The position numbers and the translations under genes are program-made. Positions 1 to 12,019 of a stretch of 64,000 nt of DNA are shown one piece after another. The stretch's first letter is position 1, and every line of letters starts with the position of its first letter. The notes under the pieces are model-generated. The model made no database searches and was not told the origin of the DNA. It saw only the letters and a list, made by a program, of their open reading frames with translations. This DNA is from Hermatobates lingyangjiaoensis (Eukaryota > Arthropoda > Insecta > Hemiptera > Hermatobatidae), in the NCBI GenBank assembly GCA_026182355.1, contig JAPFBL010000114.1, positions 493,501 through 557,500 on the forward strand, written 5' to 3'.

Positions 1-2640
1 AACACCTTTGTCAATAAATGTTCTGCACCTTCTTTAAATAAGAGTACATTATTATTGTATTTACTTTTTCGGTTATGTCGACGTATGTGTGCAATTCAAC
101 AGGATGTATTTAAAAATATTTTCTCTGTTATAATCTGTAATAACCAGCTTTTCCGTACATTAAAATATATTGGAATTATATTTATGTGTTTTTAACAACA
201 GTGTTAGTTTTATTACTCTATTTTGAGGACATTTCCATACTTATAATCTTTAAAAATGTGTTGAAGAGAGAAGATATTTGTATTTGGGATTAATATATTA
301 TTATTTTATATGATTCAAGAAAAATTGTATAAAAAAAATTAAATTTAAGCGTTCTATTTGAAAAGGGTTGTCGGTGACCGTATTAGTACATTTCAGAAAT
401 GCCTTCATGCATAATGCCGCATGAGGCTTAATCAAGCTATTTCGGTGAATATTCTTATAAGTAATTCAACATAACAAGGTAAACAAGAACTTATTCGTCT
501 GTTGGCTTTCAGTTATTTTGTAAACCCTATTTATGGGCGTACGAATAAGGTTGGAACGCTGATTCTATTAAAGCCCTCTACAGAGTGGCTGCAGAGCCCA
601 GCTGGTCTGAAAATTAAATGGTCCCCTTCTCTTAACTTTCTTTTATTACTGTCGAGTTTAAAGGTTTTGAAGTATCAAACTTGTTGAAGCTCCCTTCAGG
701 ATTGTTGGATCGATTTTAACCTAAACATCTAGTGAATTCAACAGTTTTTTGCCTTAAAATGAGTTCTTGCTTGCTGTTAAGGCGGAGTCAGTATTCTTAC
801 TCTACCTCATATTTAACAGCGGTGAACGACATTCTATAGTGCAGATTTTAAAAATTTAACAAATAGAACCTGGAAAGGCCTAACTTTTGTAGGTTCAGAC
901 GCGAGACACAACCTACAGATCCATTCATTAGTGCTCTTGATGAAGTAATCAACGTAGTAGCGTACACACAGAGAAAAATGCCTGACAAAGCAGACGAACA
1001 AAGTGTCAAAAACAGGGCTTGTTATGCATTAACACTTCTTTCAATTAATTAGCGATTATTTTTTTGAAGTGATCCACTTCAAATCGGATACAGCTTGAAT
1101 ATTTCTCTTGTGCCATGGACATTATATAAATTATTATAAGTAAATAGATGACTGCCATGATGGAAATGATAGCTTCGAAGGCGTCTGATTTAGCGATTAG
1201 AGCTGCTTCTGTGAGCTATTATCGCGAAAATGATAAGGGGTATTTGTGACGTTCCTCATGGCTGCATGTGACTTTGATACCCTCAGCTAGTCTGCAATCC
1301 AAAGTGCAGCACACTGCTCTCATTAGTGCATTTCTCTTCTCATTCTAAGTAGAAAATAATAAAAAGTGGCTAAAAATATTATTCTTGACTTCAGGTGGAG
1401 TTTACTTCTGTTTAATGATTGATGAAAACTTACTGACAACAGGTTGAGTGTTTAACGAACATAATATGGAAACATAAGGATTTTTTTTACTTTCTTTTTC
1501 TGGATATGTGTTTGAGATGACCTCTATTTAGCTATATGCGTTTCATCTGATGCGGCTCGAAATAGTCTGAAATATCCTTTCAAACCCAACTCCTAATATC
1601 GTAGATCTCCTTCTTTCTGGTCCCAGTCTCCCGGTGTATATTCTTGTCTTGGTTTGAGTTCCTTCTAATGCTTTTCATTTAAACCAGAATAATTGTGAAG
1701 TCTGAGGTGCCCGAATTGAGGTGTTGAAACTATCGATTCGATACAAACGGTTTTTCTATGCCCATCTGGAGGAAGCTTTGAAGTGTGGGAGTTTTTTTTT
1801 ATATTATTAAAGCAAGAACTTCCCAATAATGGACGAGTAGGAGGTCTGTAGCACCTGAATATTAAAAGTTGCGTCCTACGCACTCTTTACAAAGTATAAT
1901 GTTATAAACAAGGCGTTTTGACACATTTGAAGTTATTTTTGGAATTCTAATAAATGTTATTTGTGTTAACAGTGTTAAAATAGAAACTTATTTTCATGAA
2001 CAATCATGGCGCTCCGCATACGACAGGACCGTTAAGAGTGATCGGTATCTGAATTAAAAGCCCGATAAGGTCATTAGTGGTATAGATAAATAATTGTTTA
2101 GAGTTTCACAGTTTGAGAGAGATTTAATAAATAAGTTAATCATGATACCAATAATAATTAAATATCTAATTATGTTCGACTCCCAAGTGTAAATGAGCTG
2201 CAATTGATTTGTTTTACACCGACACGAGGAAAGTACCCAGCTCTTTGTACATTCTTCCACATGTATTCCTGAAAGCTGCCAGCTTTGATACTTTTTTTTT
2301 TAGTACGTTTTGGCTGCTGTATGTTGCATTAAGATGAATGAATAGATCAAACGTTTTCTCTGTCTGCACTGAGCGGTTCAGTCCTTGTCTATTGTCAGCC
2401 TAAATCAATATTCAAGGCGGACTGCGATGCCGTCTCTATCAACCCCTCAGCACCCCAAAGCCGACTACATTATCTTATATATCGACAGCTAATGTGTGTT
2501 ATGTAGTGCCAGTAGTGTCTCACTCCAGCGCCAGGGTCATTGCACCAAACCTTACCTCCTGTCATTTTCCATGCATTACTTTGTTACTCCCTACTTGCTT
2601 TGTTTCATATATAATTATTTCTCTATGCTACTCTCAATTT
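1..2640. other. Gene-free AT-rich stretch
   Basis: No exon, transposase, tRNA or tandem repeat can be supported here on either strand. The open frames are all under 75 codons, without splice-like borders or recognisable domains. The base composition matches the rest of the intron-like DNA. Confidence 0.6.
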
Positions 2641-2730
2641 TTTCTTATACCTTGTAGTTTATTTTATATATGTAAATATATATATATATATAATTAGTCC
2701 ATCTATTACATCGTGTTGTTTTGATTATTA

Positions 2731-2733
<3 letters not shown>

Positions 2734-2799
<66 letters not shown>
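2734..2799. repeat. (TA)n microsatellite
   Basis: An almost uninterrupted run of alternating T and A, with one TTA break near its middle. It directly borders the left edge of a fold-back-derived fragment, as at many other elements in this window. Confidence 0.95.
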
Positions 2800-2801
<2 letters not shown>

Positions 2802-2910
2802 TGGTGAAGAAGTTTTTTTCAATATCCAGTCCAAAACCCTCAAAAAATTTCAAAACCTGTGAATATATAGTGGTCAAGAAAGAATCAGGATGATGTATAT
2901 ACCATATGTA

Positions 2911-2944
<34 letters not shown>

Positions 2945-2945
2945 A
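2800..2945. repeat. Fragment of the 38-kb fold-back family, with (TA)n end
   Basis: The segment shares its sequence order with the right arm of the fold-back at 37957-38292. Both read TTTTTTT, an AATATC block, CAAAACCCTCAAAAAAT or a close variant, then a GTGGTCAAGAAA block about 30 bases later. It ends in a (TA)n tract at 2913-2943. It is a solo, truncated copy of that family, lying between two (TA)n tracts. Confidence 0.7.
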
Positions 2946-2985
2946 TGATAAACGAAAAACGGTCCGGCAGGACAAATAACAATTA

Positions 2986-3225
2986 AAATAAGCAGTGACA
3001 CATAAACAGAAACACAACAAAGACTCACTTTTCAATATTTCGACCGTAATGGCGGTCGTCCTCAGGAGAAGAAGTGAATTGACGGAGGGACGACAGTCAA
3101 CACGTATACGTTGACTGTCGTCCCTCCGTCAATTCACTTCTTCTCCTGAGGACGACCGCCATTACGGTCGAAATATTGAAAAGTGAGTCTTTGTTGTGTT
3201 TCTGTTTATGTGTCACTGCTTATTT
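2986..3225. repeat. Near-perfect fold-back element, 116-bp arms
   Basis: Arm 2986-3101 is the reverse complement of arm 3110-3225, with only an 8-base centre between them. I found no mismatch when checking the arms by eye. Each arm carries a stem-loop: on the + strand at 3146-3173, CTGAGGA, one C, stem GACCG, loop CCATTA, stem CGGTC, then GAAA. The element is followed by a (TA)n tract at 3247-3277. It has no coding capacity. Such a structure extrudes as a cruciform in DNA and forms a long hairpin in RNA. Confidence 0.9.
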
Positions 3226-3244
3226 GTATTATTGTCACTGCTTG

Positions 3245-3246
<2 letters not shown>

Positions 3247-3277
<31 letters not shown>
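3247..3277. repeat. (TA)n microsatellite
   Basis: Pure TA run just beyond the right arm of the fold-back element. Confidence 0.9.
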
Positions 3278-3279
<2 letters not shown>

Positions 3280-3557
3280 TTCTTTGTATTTTAGGTCTCG
3301 TTATGGGTACTTTTAATTATATCCATTCAGTTCACTCATTTAACTTACACAAATGACCTTTCCAGGAATACAGTATGAACTAAATGAGTATATATATATA
3401 TACCTAATTGACTCTGTGCTTTTTGAACAAAGCGCTTCTTCTGCTGATGATATTCATTGTCAAAAAGTACTGATTTTTTTTCCTGACCTTCCATATTCAT
3501 TTCTGAAATTATATATATATATATATACGTGTAATAGAAACAAAACTAAAGTTTATC

Positions 3558-3598
3558 GGGAATCGGTCAGATTCGGGACTCGGGACTGACCGATTCCC
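3558..3598. repeat. Short inverted repeat
   Basis: Arms at 3558-3570 and 3586-3598 are exact reverse complements (GGGAATCGGTCAG against CTGACCGATTCCC) around a 15-base loop rich in CGGGACT. It lies between two short (TA)n runs. Related wording (ATCGGGATTCGGTCAATTTT) recurs near 52013, so it is probably a fragment of a dispersed repeat. Confidence 0.7.
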
Positions 3599-3629
3599 AA
3601 GTCTCACCGATTTATCAATATATATATAT

Positions 3630-3726
3630 GATTCGTTAAAATGGTGACCAATAGGAGAGTAGAGTTTGTAGGTCCATGTGTGCGGTCCCAGTTACCCGCT
3701 GCCTAGCGAAGCCTTCGTTATTACGC
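3630..3726. repeat. Dispersed short element, copy 1 (GATTCGTT family)
   Basis: Starts GATTCGTTAAAATGGTGACC and continues with AATAGGAGAGTAGA, a GTAGGTCCATG block, CAGTTACCCGCTGCC and AGCG-AGCC. The same order appears at 36120-36232, where the copy also has matching 13-bp inverted ends. Here the right inverted end is lost. Both copies start right after a (TA)n tract, which suggests insertion into TA-rich sites. Confidence 0.75.
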
Positions 3727-3839
3727 CAGTGGATATCCGCCAACCGTCTCTGAACCAGTGCGCTTGGTTTCCCTCTCTTATCTCCCCTGAGACGGCTCAA
3801 ACCGAAAATTATATTCAGTAGATAATCGCAATTCATTTT

Positions 3840-6800
3840 CAGTGAGTTAATAACTTCAATCTATATTTTGCTTGTTTATATTAGCAAAGTGAATACAGTG
3901 AGGGTTGTTGTAATCTAAAAAGATAGAAAGATAGTAAATCTAAATGTTTAGATTGAAAATCGAAACAAATATTAAAGCTATTTAAATCACATCAAGATTT
4001 CTTTCTTGCATTATGAGTTAATTGTTGGCACTAATTGATTTAATTTCGTAAGACAGGCAGATTTATGAATAGATTTAAGACAAAGACATAACTTATCCGA
4101 ATCATCTAACTTGATTAGGTAGAATAGAACTTAACATTTTAGTTTCCAAACATTTCTTGGATAAATTACTCAGGAGAGGGGGATATGCAATTACCATTGG
4201 AAGACCAAATTATTGTTTTGAGAAATTATTTTCAAATTGACTATGACAATCAACCACACATAATTTACTTAATTCGGTTATTCTAGTGGAAGGTAGGGAG
4301 GGAAAACTTAACGAGTTCCTTCTGAAGGAAACAATTTTTTTTTTTAATTAGGTGTTAAAGAAGATTTTTATAATGAAGCTGGATGTGTACGCCCATGCTA
4401 TATTCAAAAAAGGTTCAAAAATAAACTAATGAGGCAGATGAGATAGATAGGCATATTTTCAGTTTGTTTAAAAATATTTGGTTGAAGGAAAAAGGAAGAC
4501 TCAGTGCGCAGTCAAAAGCATGGATTGGCAAGCTTGCTCTACCAGGGCGCTGACCCCCACTCCTTGCTCTTAATGCCGTTATACCGAAAATTAGATTCTA
4601 ATAATGCCCTCGTGTATGATTCTGTTTCGTTGATTTTAGAACTTTTACTGAATATAGGTTAGATAAACACATCGAGTTTTAAAAAAAATCCTGCTTTAAA
4701 GATTTATTGCAAATGAAATGAAATATAAATTTCATTTTAATCATTGTAATTAAATTCAGGACATATTTGTGTTCTAGTGAGGAGTTAAGCACTTTTCTGA
4801 TGGCACAAACACGATGTATATAAAAATTAAACATTTTTAAGGCACAACACATACGGTGAGGTTTATTCGGAACGCAGGTCTGAAATGCCGTATCTAAAAA
4901 GCGAATGCGTGCGAACATTGAAATGCGCATGCTCACCGACTCCCGGCATACCTTGCGGGTTAGACTTTTCGATTACAATGGTGTTGTTTCAGTGTGTTGT
5001 TTTCCGTGTCAGTTTGAAAATACTTAAAACTATTGATCAGATCATACTGGCTTTTGGCAGTAAGGATCCGTTCACACAAGCTGGCGATTTTTACAGAAAG
5101 ACGAAATTCTTCAATAGATAAGCGAAGAGTACGGCTTTAATACTGTAAGTGACAGTAAAATGCTTTGATTCGGTGTGAGCTGTCAATGATGTGTGGTTTT
5201 TTAAAATGTCTATGATGAATCATCATCATCAGTGATCGCTGAATGTTTGGTCGACATCACAGACCAAAAGGCTAGTTATTACAGAAAATAACTTTAGCAT
5301 TTGAATTTGCGAGTGTGAGTAGAAGAGCGTTAGGCATGTTATTCTATCCAGTACGGGTAGTAATGAAGTTAGTTGTAGCAGTCGTCATCCTAAAGTGGTT
5401 CTTTCATCACCGTGTCTGGGCAGATCGTCAGAGATAGTGCTTTCTAGTGATAGTATAACCTACTTTTGTACTACTTTTCGGTTAAACATTTCATTGATAG
5501 TCCGTAATAGAATATTTTTGTAATCAATGCATTCTTTCAAACTTCTAAAACTTTTTTTTTACGTTTTATAAACTTTTTAATAATGATATAGCACATATTA
5601 AGTGTACAACTTTTATACATTAGATACGAGGGAATATTAAAACATGAACTCATAGAACGTAATTTTGTGAAATGCTAATGAGGGTTAAATATCATAAATG
5701 ATTACCTATTTTGATGAATAATTTTGAACAGAAAATGGTCAGACAAGATCAAAGAAGATAGCATTATGAATGTTAGGCATTATCCTACTTGTGTTGGCTT
5801 CAAATCATCCATTGACTGGGCATGCTTTGAAGCAGCACAAATGCTTCATATATCATGTTGAAATGGATACAGTTTGAAGAGAAAAGAGTCATACTAATGG
5901 GAACAATATTACCATAAAGGGGAAAGCGGCACGAAAAAGATGATAAGTCTGTAAATAGTTAGAAATTCACTATGAACCCGTTGAAATGACAGCAGGATCA
6001 CATAAATAACACTTGAGAAAACAAAAAAAGTAACTAAACTTTGTAATACACTAATATTGAAATTGAAAAGTGTTACTGTTGCTTTCAACAAAATATTTAT
6101 TTCATCTTCAACATATAATAACGGGCCTTTACTGTTTGTTTACACATTAAGTGTAAATAAAATAGCTTTCGATTTAAAACAAAACATGGATTCTGTTCAA
6201 AGAAGCATAAACTGACATGAGTTTAAAAAAAAAACATTTTGGAATTGTTGCATTTAATTTATGAAAGTTATTTATTTCTGAAAAAGAAGTTATCTTCGAG
6301 ACAAGTTTTTAATTATTTTTATTATGTTAAGGGGAAATGTTATTATTAGTGGAGACAAATTTTCTTCCATGTTTATGAACTTTGTATAACTGGAGTGCAA
6401 TTAAAGTGTTATAAAAGACTGGTGGTGGTATTATAGGCGACTTGCTCCTACTTACTAATGACAGCCGGTTCTGCGGAATCCCATTTGCATAGCAACTTTG
6501 TTCTCGTGGTAAGAGAGAACGGGTGACTAACTCATCAGTGTGTATATCTCCAGTTAATTAGCTCTTGAATCGAAGGTCTGAGAGTCAATAACTTTAATAG
6601 AAACACTGTCAGAAGCTCTCTGACTTTTCAAAATTACAAAAAAAAGTGTCTCGGGTATCCCCAGTCCAACTGTTCTGTTATTAAATACATTATCAAAACT
6701 AATTTATAATCAATCTCGCTAATTGATCTTATTTCAATGAAGTTTTCATCATAATATTGCATTATGGTGAAGGTAAAGTCAGTATTTATAGTTATATTAT

Positions 6801-8640
6801 ATTTAGCCTTCGACAAAACCCCCATTCCATTGAAGTATTTTTCATAGAAGTTCAAAAATTGAAAATTCTCTTCTGATTACGATTCTTGTTGTCTGAGTCT
6901 TCCCAGCTGATAATTTTTCTAGTAACTGTAAATCTTTCGATTAAAAAAATTGGAAAAGCTGTGGAAATAACCATAATGCATTGGAGGCTAGTGCTCTGTC
7001 CATGGTCTAATTTATTACTTCTTTATTTATACATTAGGATTGGTTTGACTTATTCTTCCTTTTGGAGCAATATCGTGTTTACTAATGTGGTTTTAGTTGT
7101 GAATTAGTTTTGACCAGGGTGCTTTGCGCATGCAGCACTCAGATTCGTAATATTCTCTTAAGCAGCTCTATTAGTTTTATTCATTTATGTTTTCAATATC
7201 TTGAAATCTTCTTTTAGAAGTATCTATATAGTAAAACTAGGCAAAGTACGAACAAAAATGTAACTGGAATGCTATTCTGTTTTTGTATTGTGTAATGTAA
7301 TGTAGTCGAGCATTCCTTGAGTGTATAGTCATAATTATTGAATTAGGCCTGCCCTGCTAGGGTCGGAGTGACTCACTAGCTGGCTGTAGTTACAGACAGT
7401 GAATCACCTCCCAGCACATACCACTGTATCACACAAATTTAGAAGGATCATACTAATACAGTTTCTAAAAAAACAACAAATTGCACAACGAAATAACACA
7501 GTTGTAACTACCACGCTTCTTATTCAGAGCCAGTGGTCTTCTGATACTTAAACGACTTGCATTCTCTACATCAAAGTTTATAATCTTTGCCCCCAGCATT
7601 TGGTGATTTGGTGACGGATATTAATTAAAAGTCCTCTTGGTTTTCACTCTTTGACGTACGATTGAAATGAGCAGGTTGTCGACTTATAATTTTCATTTTC
7701 TAGTTGGATACCTCTATACTGAGGAGTTCTAAAAGCTCATTTACTTTGGTGTCATCTCGCTATTTTTGGAGTTTCTTCTATAAAAATAACTTTTTTTCTT
7801 ATTAAACCCAGAAGATATTTGACTTTATAGGGATGATTGATCTCTTAAAACAAATGTCTCAACATTTTTAAGATAAACAAGGGCAATTCAAATATGTAGT
7901 AGTTGAATAAAATGTCTACCTCATAAAGCTGCAATGACCTGATATTCCTTATAAACTGCATTAACCTGTGTAAACAAGATTGACTGGTCTAGCTCCAGGC
8001 TTGACTTTGTTTTCTCCTCCGAATAGACTTACCGTCATTTACTTGTGGTACGCCATATTTTCAGTTTCAGAAAAGGTGTTAATTGTGTGATAAAGAAACC
8101 ATGTCTTGCAAACAAAGATTTGCCAAACCGTATTTTAGCATTTCAAGAATTATGAACCCTAGTGCTATTAAGTTCTATTAACATTACTTGATGAATCAGG
8201 GAGTAATTCATAACAACCACCCCCACTCCCTCTTTTAGCAGCCTCTCTTTAATGTGAGCAACATCGAAAACTATTTATTTGATATTGTAAAGCCTGTACT
8301 ATGGTGGTTGGTCGATACTTTTCAATAATGTGTGGTTTACACTCATGTTGTACACATCGTAATGCATCTGCAGCAAGCTATGCATTAACTATATGTTTGT
8401 TTATGATCTGGAATCTAGACGACTCATATCCATGCTGTGAACAGTCTATACGAGATTAATTCTCTACATTAATTTTAAGAAAAGTCTCAATAATAAAACT
8501 TGGCTTAACAAAAAAACGATTATAAAATATTTTCAATGGTTGGTGGTTAAATTAATACTAATTATTGGAACAATGAATATGCGACATGAAAACTGTGTTT
8601 GCTAAATAAGTTGTAAATGACGTGGAATGTTATCTAAATT
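3840..8640. other. Gene-free stretch
   Basis: AT-rich sequence with no supportable exon, RNA gene or tandem array. The only recognisable piece is a possible tRNA-like SINE fragment near 4530-4560 on the minus strand, listed separately. Confidence 0.5.
4525..4560 (-). repeat. Possible tRNA-derived SINE fragment
   Basis: Read on the minus strand the segment contains CCCTGGTAGAGCAAGC, which resembles the A box and D arm of a tRNA gene. No convincing B box follows, so this is at most a truncated SINE head. It could also be chance. Confidence 0.3.
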
Positions 8641-8659
8641 TTATTGAATGAAAAGTAGT

Positions 8660-8740
8660 AGGTTGACAATTTGGTCTCACGACTTTGAGACATGGACTAT
8701 GAGTTCATGTCAGGTTCGCTACTGTAGGTAGAACAACATG
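8660..8740 (+). repeat. Weak tRNA-like SINE candidate
   Basis: The order GGTCTCACGACTTTGAGAC, GGACTATGAGTTCATGTC, GGTTCGCTAC resembles a decayed tRNA-derived SINE head with a B-box-like GAGTTCATGTC. It is too diverged to assign firmly. Confidence 0.2.
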
Positions 8741-9267
8741 GCAGTGTATCCTGCAGATGACAATTCGTCTCTGGTGGACAACTCCGTGACTTGGAGTAAC
8801 CCATTCTGAACACAGTTGCCAGAATTTTCGTTGACAATTATTTCAAGAGCCTGGTTTATATTTTTAAAAAAAATGAAGAGAAAATTTGTCCATGAATTGT
8901 GTTTGTACTGTCCATTGCTGTATTCAAAACAAATACAGTGTTATTTGTTCTATAACTAGAGCCAACTTCAAGCTATTCTTTTGTCAAGCTTTTATTTGTT
9001 GTGTTTTTAATCTGTGTATGAAAGTTTATAGTCAACTTAGAATATTATATTTTTATTTCTAAAAGTTATAATAAAAAAAAGTTAACCAATAATCTCATAA
9101 TATGAGGAAATAGTGGAACTCGACTGAAAAAATAAAAATTAGATTAGGAGTTGGCTAAATCTTTCACAATCCTGGGGGCGCCTAAACTTTTGGGGAGCAT
9201 GAAATGATATTAGAAGAAAGCGAGTGTCCAGCCTCACTGAATAAAAAGTACATTACTTAAGTGTCTT

Positions 9268-9298
9268 ACAGTTATGTATCATATAGATACATAACTGT
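9268..9298. repeat. Short perfect hairpin
   Basis: ACAGTTATGTATC and GATACATAACTGT form a 13-bp stem around a 5-base loop (ATATA). No element around it explains the hairpin. Confidence 0.6.
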
Positions 9299-10483
9299 CT
9301 TGACGAAGTGGGAGGAAGATCCACAGATATGCATTGAGCATATTTTCCCTTTGTTTGTTTGGTTATAATGTCAGTTATGATATGAATTCAGATATTGAAA
9401 CATATTTCTGCAGTGTAAATGTTCACAACTTGACATTTATTATCAAGCAAATAATTGTTTTGTTGATTATCAATGACATTAAATGTTAATCTATATTTGA
9501 ACTTAAGATGGATTTGGTGAATGTATTGTTCTTATTATTATTAAATAATTAAGAGATTAGTTCATCAAACACTATTATATAAACAGGCTTACACTCCTTC
9601 AACCATAGATTTGCCGACGAATGATAGACTTATTCAGTCAGACTATTGATTCACATGACAATTGATTTTGAAGATAAAGATAGGAGTAGTTCTTGTTCCA
9701 ATCTTAGGGTTTACAATTTTCAAATGCCTTAAACAGTCTATCCAATTATTACTGGGGGATGGATTACTAATTTAATAAGACATACTAGTTTTAAATAAAA
9801 CTAATCTTGTAAATTTTAAAAGTAAAAATTTGTTTGTTTTTGGAAAAAATTATAACGTTTAGTGCTTAGTAAAACATTGAAAACTTGAAGTGCAAAAAAA
9901 TGGAATATTTACCAGCCATATAAGTAAAACTTACTAGGAGAACTTTTGGTCAAGATAGTTAAAAATGACGGAAGAACCCTTTAAAGCAAAACTTGATTAT
10001 AAAGACCCTCTGTAGCTCCTACGGATCTCTCTTCCAAGTGACAAACACTTTTTTTCAAGAATTCTCTCCTCTTTGAAGATGATTTCATTGGATCACTTGG
10101 GACTATTTCACATCTACATCGAACATCTAGTCGTACATTTTTTCCCATGCATTTATTTTCTATATTGTATTCTGTTTTCCTTTCATTCTATTTTATGCAC
10201 TTTTGCGATGATATTTCTCGCTTTTTTCATAAAAGTCTTTTCAATTTCTACCGACTGATGGATTGCGTCATACATTTTCTTTTCTCACTTCTTTTTTCTA
10301 CCCTAAAGACATCTCTCTCACTTAGTGAAACCTACTACCTCATTTATTCCTGAAGACGAAATACGGTTTGAAATAGCTATTATAAAAACGGTTTTTTGTA
10401 CGTATTCTATTATATTTTTAATAATCATATTGAATTACTGTTTGGAGTAATTTTAGTTTGATATATTGTTTGAAAAATTGTCT

Positions 10484-10510
10484 AAATGATATTTTTTGTT
10501 GCAGGTAAGT
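10484..10510 (+). other. Candidate recursive (ratchet) splice site 1
   Basis: The tract ATATTTTTTGTTGCAG ends at 10504 and is followed immediately by GTAAGT at 10505-10510. The first half is a good 3' splice site, with a T-rich tract, CAG, and a branch-point-like TCTAAAT about 20 bases upstream. The second half is a consensus metazoan 5' splice site. In known recursive splicing, first described in Drosophila Ubx and later in long vertebrate neural introns, such a zero-length exon lets a long intron be removed in steps. A second 5' splice site at 10536 (GCT then GTAAGT) would define a 31-base RS-exon. The assignment rests on sequence form only. Confidence 0.55.
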
Positions 10511-10535
10511 CAATACAATCCTTGGAGACCTAGCT
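10505..10535 (+). other. Candidate 31-base RS-exon or microexon
   Basis: Bounded on the left by the TTTTTTGTTGCAG acceptor and on the right by GTAAGT at 10536-10541. Its own first six bases are GTAAGT, so it can act either as a short exon or be skipped by using the regenerated donor. One frame is open across its 31 bases, but it is too short to judge coding potential. Confidence 0.35.
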
Positions 10536-11018
10536 GTAAGTTAACCTTAAACCTTATTATTTTTATTGTATTAACATCTGCTTTTAGAAACTCAAATTAT
10601 TAAACATACATTTATTGTCACAAAAATTGAAGAGATAAAGGAAGAAGAAATTAAAAGTCAATCACGTGTCAACTCATTTAGTGTGATTCTTTTATGTGAT
10701 GAAAAATTCTTATCGTTGGGCATGTGTTATAGTTACTATACTAGTGAGTGTAGAAGCTATTATTTTTATGGTAGATTAATATCTACGCTAATGCAGTAGA
10801 AAAAAGACTTGCATGTTGATACTGTCTGATAACATCGTTGTCCTCGTTATAAGAGAATTGCTAACTGCTGACCTCCATGAATGCTAGGTCAGTCCTTTGA
10901 CCTTCCTCCAATAAATCCATTCAACTTAAGCCAACAAAACGCGATACTTCCATTAATTTGTTTCTGAAGTATACTTATAATATGTGTATAATGAATTAAA
11001 GTTTTTGTTTCTCTAAAG

Positions 11019-11112
11019 GTGGAGCTGAATGACGTGTTGGGTAGATTGATGTATGACACGAGTATATCAACGTTTAGCAGACGTCTTATTCAGGAGAAAT
11101 TTACAAAGGCAG
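11019..11112 (+). other. Exon-like open segment, unrecognised
   Basis: An acceptor-like TTTTTGTTTCTCTAAAG precedes it and a weak donor (GGCAG then GTTATA) follows. One frame is open through the segment and on to a stop at about 11141, reading VELNDVLGRLMYDTSIS and then TFSRRLIQEKFTKAGYK. The string ending in AGYK faintly recalls the HTH region of Tc1-type transposases. The evidence is weak, and it may be a chance frame or a decayed transposon piece. Confidence 0.2.
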
Positions 11113-11211
11113 GTTATAAACCTATTTGTCGCCTAAACTGAATCCTGTCAGCACTCCTTATTTCGAAATATAAATCAATTTCGAATTCTCAAAACTGAAA
11201 AGTGATCAAAT

Positions 11212-11476
11212 ATATGAGCCGTTTATTTTGAAAGTGGCCTAATTCCATTTTCCAAAAAAATTTAGCTAGCTATTTAAATAATTACATTTTTACGTTATCT
11301 TTACCTTTTGCAGCAAATTGTACAAAATTTATTTAAAATTACTAAGTTTTTTTATAACAAAAATTAGTTGATAAATAAAATGACAATATTTTTAAATTTT
11401 GTAAAACGCAAACCCTTAAATATCTCGATTTTAACATAAATGGAATTAGGCCACTTTCAAAATAAGCGGCTCATAT
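11212..11476. mobile_element. 265-bp MITE with 37-bp terminal inverted repeats
   Basis: The left end ATGAGCCGTTTATTTTGAAA continues with GTGGCCTAATTCCATTT. The right end is its reverse complement with one T/C difference near the tip. The interior is AT-rich and has no coding frame. The ends lie in TA-rich sequence, compatible with a TA target duplication as in Tc1/mariner-type elements, but the duplication cannot be separated from the flanking TATA. It is a non-autonomous DNA transposon whose autonomous parent is not in the window. Confidence 0.85.
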
Positions 11477-12019
11477 GTGATTAGAATGAGAGAAAGAAAC
11501 AAGTCACAGCACGAGAGATTTTATACAACATCGACACGTTCGACGAACACTTAGTGCTTACCTTTAGACTATACCTGCAATATAAAATATGGGCCGAAAA
11601 TGTGAAACTGAATAAAAAAAAACTGCACCAATATATAAACGTAAAAGAGTTACACATTTGCCTTCGTAAAGACATGTTGCTTTAGTTTATATTTCGGTTG
11701 ACGTTTTCTGTATTCAGTTTTACATTCCTGTTCATATTTTATATGGTAGATAACTTAAAGATGAACACTAAGTGTTCGAAACGCAACAACGTTGTATAAG
11801 TCTTTGCTGTGGAGACTTGGTGTGTCTTTTCCTCATTGTAATCATGAGTAAGTATCGCGCAGTAAAAGATATTATAGCTCGTGAAATAAATATGAAGGTT
11901 AAGCTTAAAAATACTGTGACTATAGTTTTTCCCATATTTGTAACCTTCCTCATAGAGTCATGTTGGAGGTGCAATGTGTGACTTATATGTCAATTACAGC
12001 TCATTTAGTCGTGTTCGAG

